Source: Enterobacter sp. 10-1
GTDB lineage: Bacteria; Pseudomonadota; Gammaproteobacteria; Enterobacterales; Enterobacteriaceae
Direction: 5' to 3'
Length of the DNA stretch: 64,000 nucleotides
Assembly (NCBI GenBank): GCA_002270295.1
Contig: NISF01000001.1
Span: forward strand, 868,001 to 932,000
Made by a program: the position numbers and the translations under genes. This document shows, one piece after another, positions 62,491 to 64,000 of this stretch. The notes beneath the pieces were generated by a model, which worked only from the letters and a program-made list of their open reading frames with translations, was not told where the DNA came from and did no database searches. Each line of letters begins with the position of its first letter. The first letter of the stretch is position 1.

Positions 62491-64000
62491 ATGGATAACA
62501 TAATGTTAACTGATATTTCATATCGTCATTTCGTTGAAAATGTGAAAGATTATGCTATCTATATGCTGGATCTGGATGGCACGATCGCCAGCTGGAATGA
62601 AGGCGCGCGCCGGGCTAAGGGCTACTCCAGCAAAGAGATTATTGGCAGTAACTTCAGCATATTTTATAGCGAAGGCGAACAGCAATCGGGAGAGCCGGCG
62701 AGAAATCTGGCGATCGCCCTGAAAACCGGGAAATTTGAGGGAGAAGGGTGGCGCTACAGGAAAGATGGTTCGTCCTTTTGGGCGCACGTCGTAATAGACG
62801 CTATCAGAAATGATGATGGTACTTTACTGGGTTTTGCCAAAATAACCCGGGATATTACCGAGCATAAGGAAGTGATTGATAAGCTTTCGTGGATGGCGAG
62901 GTATGATTCTCTTACCGGGCTACCTAACCGGGTGGCATTCTTTGCGTTTGTCGAAGGATTGATGGCGGGCAATAACTATACGCAGCTGGCGATCTTTACT
63001 ATAGACCTTGATAAGTTCAAGGAAATAAATGACGTTGAGGGTCATCTTATTGGCGACCTCCTCCTGCAAAGAGTCTCGGCTAATGTGACTAAAATGGTCA
63101 AGAATGATGAACTCGTGGCGAGGTTTGGCGGCGATGAGTTTGTGGCGGTAAAGCCGTTTGAGTCCGCCGAAGACCTCGACCTCTTTATCGAGAAACTGCA
63201 GGGCTGTTTTACCGGAACGCACAATTTTGCCAGCACTTCGGTTTCAGTCATCGCCAGTATTGGGATTTCTATTTTCCCGCGCGACGGTTCCGATATTAAC
63301 ACCTTAATTAGCAACTCAGATTTGGCGATGTATCGTGCCAAATCTGATATCGACAACAAGGTATGCCGGTACGAGCCTGAAATGGATGAACGAACGCGTA
63401 AGCGTAATCAGATGATTTCAGATATCAGGCAGGGGATCAAAGACGGCCAGTTTTATCTCCATTATCAGGAAAAACACTCAATTTCCGGGCAGCAGGTTAC
63501 GGGGTATGAAGCCTTATTACGCTGGCAGCATCCGGAACTCGGGCTGATATACCCTGACGAATTTATTCCCGTCGCGGAAGAGAGCGCAACGATTATACCC
63601 TTGGGCTATTGGGTATTAGAGCAGGTGTGCCGCGAAGCGTTAGTGAACAAGATTCACAAGAAGGTTTCGGTAAATATCTCTCCGGTGCAGCTGCGGCATC
63701 GCCATTTTATAGACAATGTCCGCGGCATTCTCATGAGAACCTGTTTCCCGGTTAGCCTCCTTGAGTTCGAGGTGACGGAGACGGCGTTTATTGTCGATAA
63801 AAAGCTGGTATTTAACGTTCTCTATCAAATAAAAAATATGGGGATCAGTATCGCCCTCGATGATTTCGGAACCGGCTACTCCTCCATTAGCATGCTGCGT
63901 GAATTTCATTTCGACCTCATCAAAATGGACCGCAGCTTTCTGCAAAACATTGAGAATGACTCCGAAGTTCGCTCCTTCGTGAGGGCGGTGATCTCACTCA
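62491..64000 (+). CDS. PAS-GGDEF-EAL cyclic-di-GMP signalling protein (3' end outside window)
   Basis: The frame runs from ATG 62491 (ribosome site weak; ATG 62503 is an alternative) to the window end, at least 503 codons. A PAS domain (about 10-125; MLDLDGTIASWNEGA ... GFAKITRDITEHK) is followed by GGDEF (RFGGDEFVAV, about 211) with a full active site. EAL follows with YEALLRWQHP, VSVNISP, LEFEVTET and ALDDFGTGYSS, all metal ligands seen so far intact. It could therefore both make and break c-di-GMP, tuned by a PAS ligand. The end of the EAL domain and stop are beyond 64000. Confidence 0.92.
   Translation, partial: MDNIMLTDISYRHFVENVKDYAIYMLDLDGTIASWNEGARRAKGYSSKEIIGSNFSIFYSEGEQQSGEPARNLAIALKTGKFEGEGWRYRKDGSSFWAHVVIDAIRNDDGTLLGFAKITRDITEHKEVIDKLSWMARYDSLTGLPNRVAFFAFVEGLMAGNNYTQLAIFTIDLDKFKEINDVEGHLIGDLLLQRVSANVTKMVKNDELVARFGGDEFVAVKPFESAEDLDLFIEKLQGCFTGTHNFASTSVSVIASIGISIFPRDGSDINTLISNSDLAMYRAKSDIDNKVCRYEPEMDERTRKRNQMISDIRQGIKDGQFYLHYQEKHSISGQQVTGYEALLRWQHPELGLIYPDEFIPVAEESATIIPLGYWVLEQVCREALVNKIHKKVSVNISPVQLRHRHFIDNVRGILMRTCFPVSLLEFEVTETAFIVDKKLVFNVLYQIKNMGISIALDDFGTGYSSISMLREFHFDLIKMDRSFLQNIENDSEVRSFVRAVISL

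Overview
The window looks like chromosomal DNA of a free-living, nitrogen-fixing enterobacterium, Klebsiella/Raoultella/Kosakonia-like. The grounds are a serT-type tRNA-Ser with an E. coli-style promoter, moderately high coding GC, enteric-type regulators, and a complete iron-only (Fe) nitrogenase gene set. The genus is an inference. No IS element, prophage or CRISPR array was seen.

Layout. (1) 1-1750: tRNA-Ser, an AT-rich stretch, a small DUF6404-like gene and a broken Sel1-repeat gene. (2) 1.75-7.6 kb: a sugar or sugar-acid locus read leftward (DhaK/DhaL-type kinase, DapA-type aldolase, MFS importer), with a divergent LacI regulator and a YhcH-type protein; a perfect CRP dyad lies between the two arms. 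(3) 7.6-11.7 kb: LysR regulator, PQQ-type sorbosone dehydrogenase with a DUF2231 membrane partner, and a 3-hydroxyisobutyrate-dehydrogenase-like oxidoreductase. (4) 12.2-20.9 kb: anfHDGK behind a sigma-54 promoter, an intrinsic terminator, a HEPN-like protein, an Anf3-like split-barrel protein, AnfO, the activator AnfA, and a degenerate NifA-like protein. That last protein has lost the sigma-54-contact loop but carries a cysteine array like that of oxygen-sensing NifA. It is the most unusual gene here. (5) 21.2-30.3 kb: a GntR regulator divergent from a nitrogen-scavenging operon (amidase, imidase-like deacetylase-fold enzyme, MFS, two SDRs, a 104-aa protein, CobW GTPase, a solute-binding-like protein without signal peptide). 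It has a sigma-54 promoter and an NtrC-type enhancer site.

(6) 30.6-42.1 kb: an AraC regulator facing an eleven-gene leftward operon for a deoxy-sugar or related aldose: porin, MFS, mutarotase, aldose dehydrogenase, lactonase, acid dehydratase, aldolase, Zn alcohol dehydrogenase, RbsD/FucU, ribokinase and DeoC. (7) 42.5-46.4 kb: a small secreted protein, a NIPSNAP protein and a FecBCDE-type ABC importer. (8) 46.8-57.9 kb: GntR and IclR regulators, two CaiB/BaiF CoA-transferases and another signal-less solute-binding-like protein, divergent from a RhaT-like transporter operon (Gfo/Idh/MocA dehydrogenase, lactonase, aldolase, mutarotase, MaoC hydratase, FucO-like reductase). The lactonase, aldolase and mutarotase are paralogues of those in (6). 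(9) 57.9-61.1 kb: remnant of an OmpC/OmpF-type porin, then a fluoride-resistance operon on the minus strand (fluoride riboswitch, 97-aa protein, UspA, second enolase, CrcB). (10) 61.5-64 kb: a HAD phosphatase and a PAS-GGDEF-EAL protein cut by the window end.

The genes mostly form self-contained adaptive modules (alternative nitrogen fixation, nitrogen scavenging, plant-sugar use, fluoride tolerance), which fits a plant- or soil-associated lifestyle.
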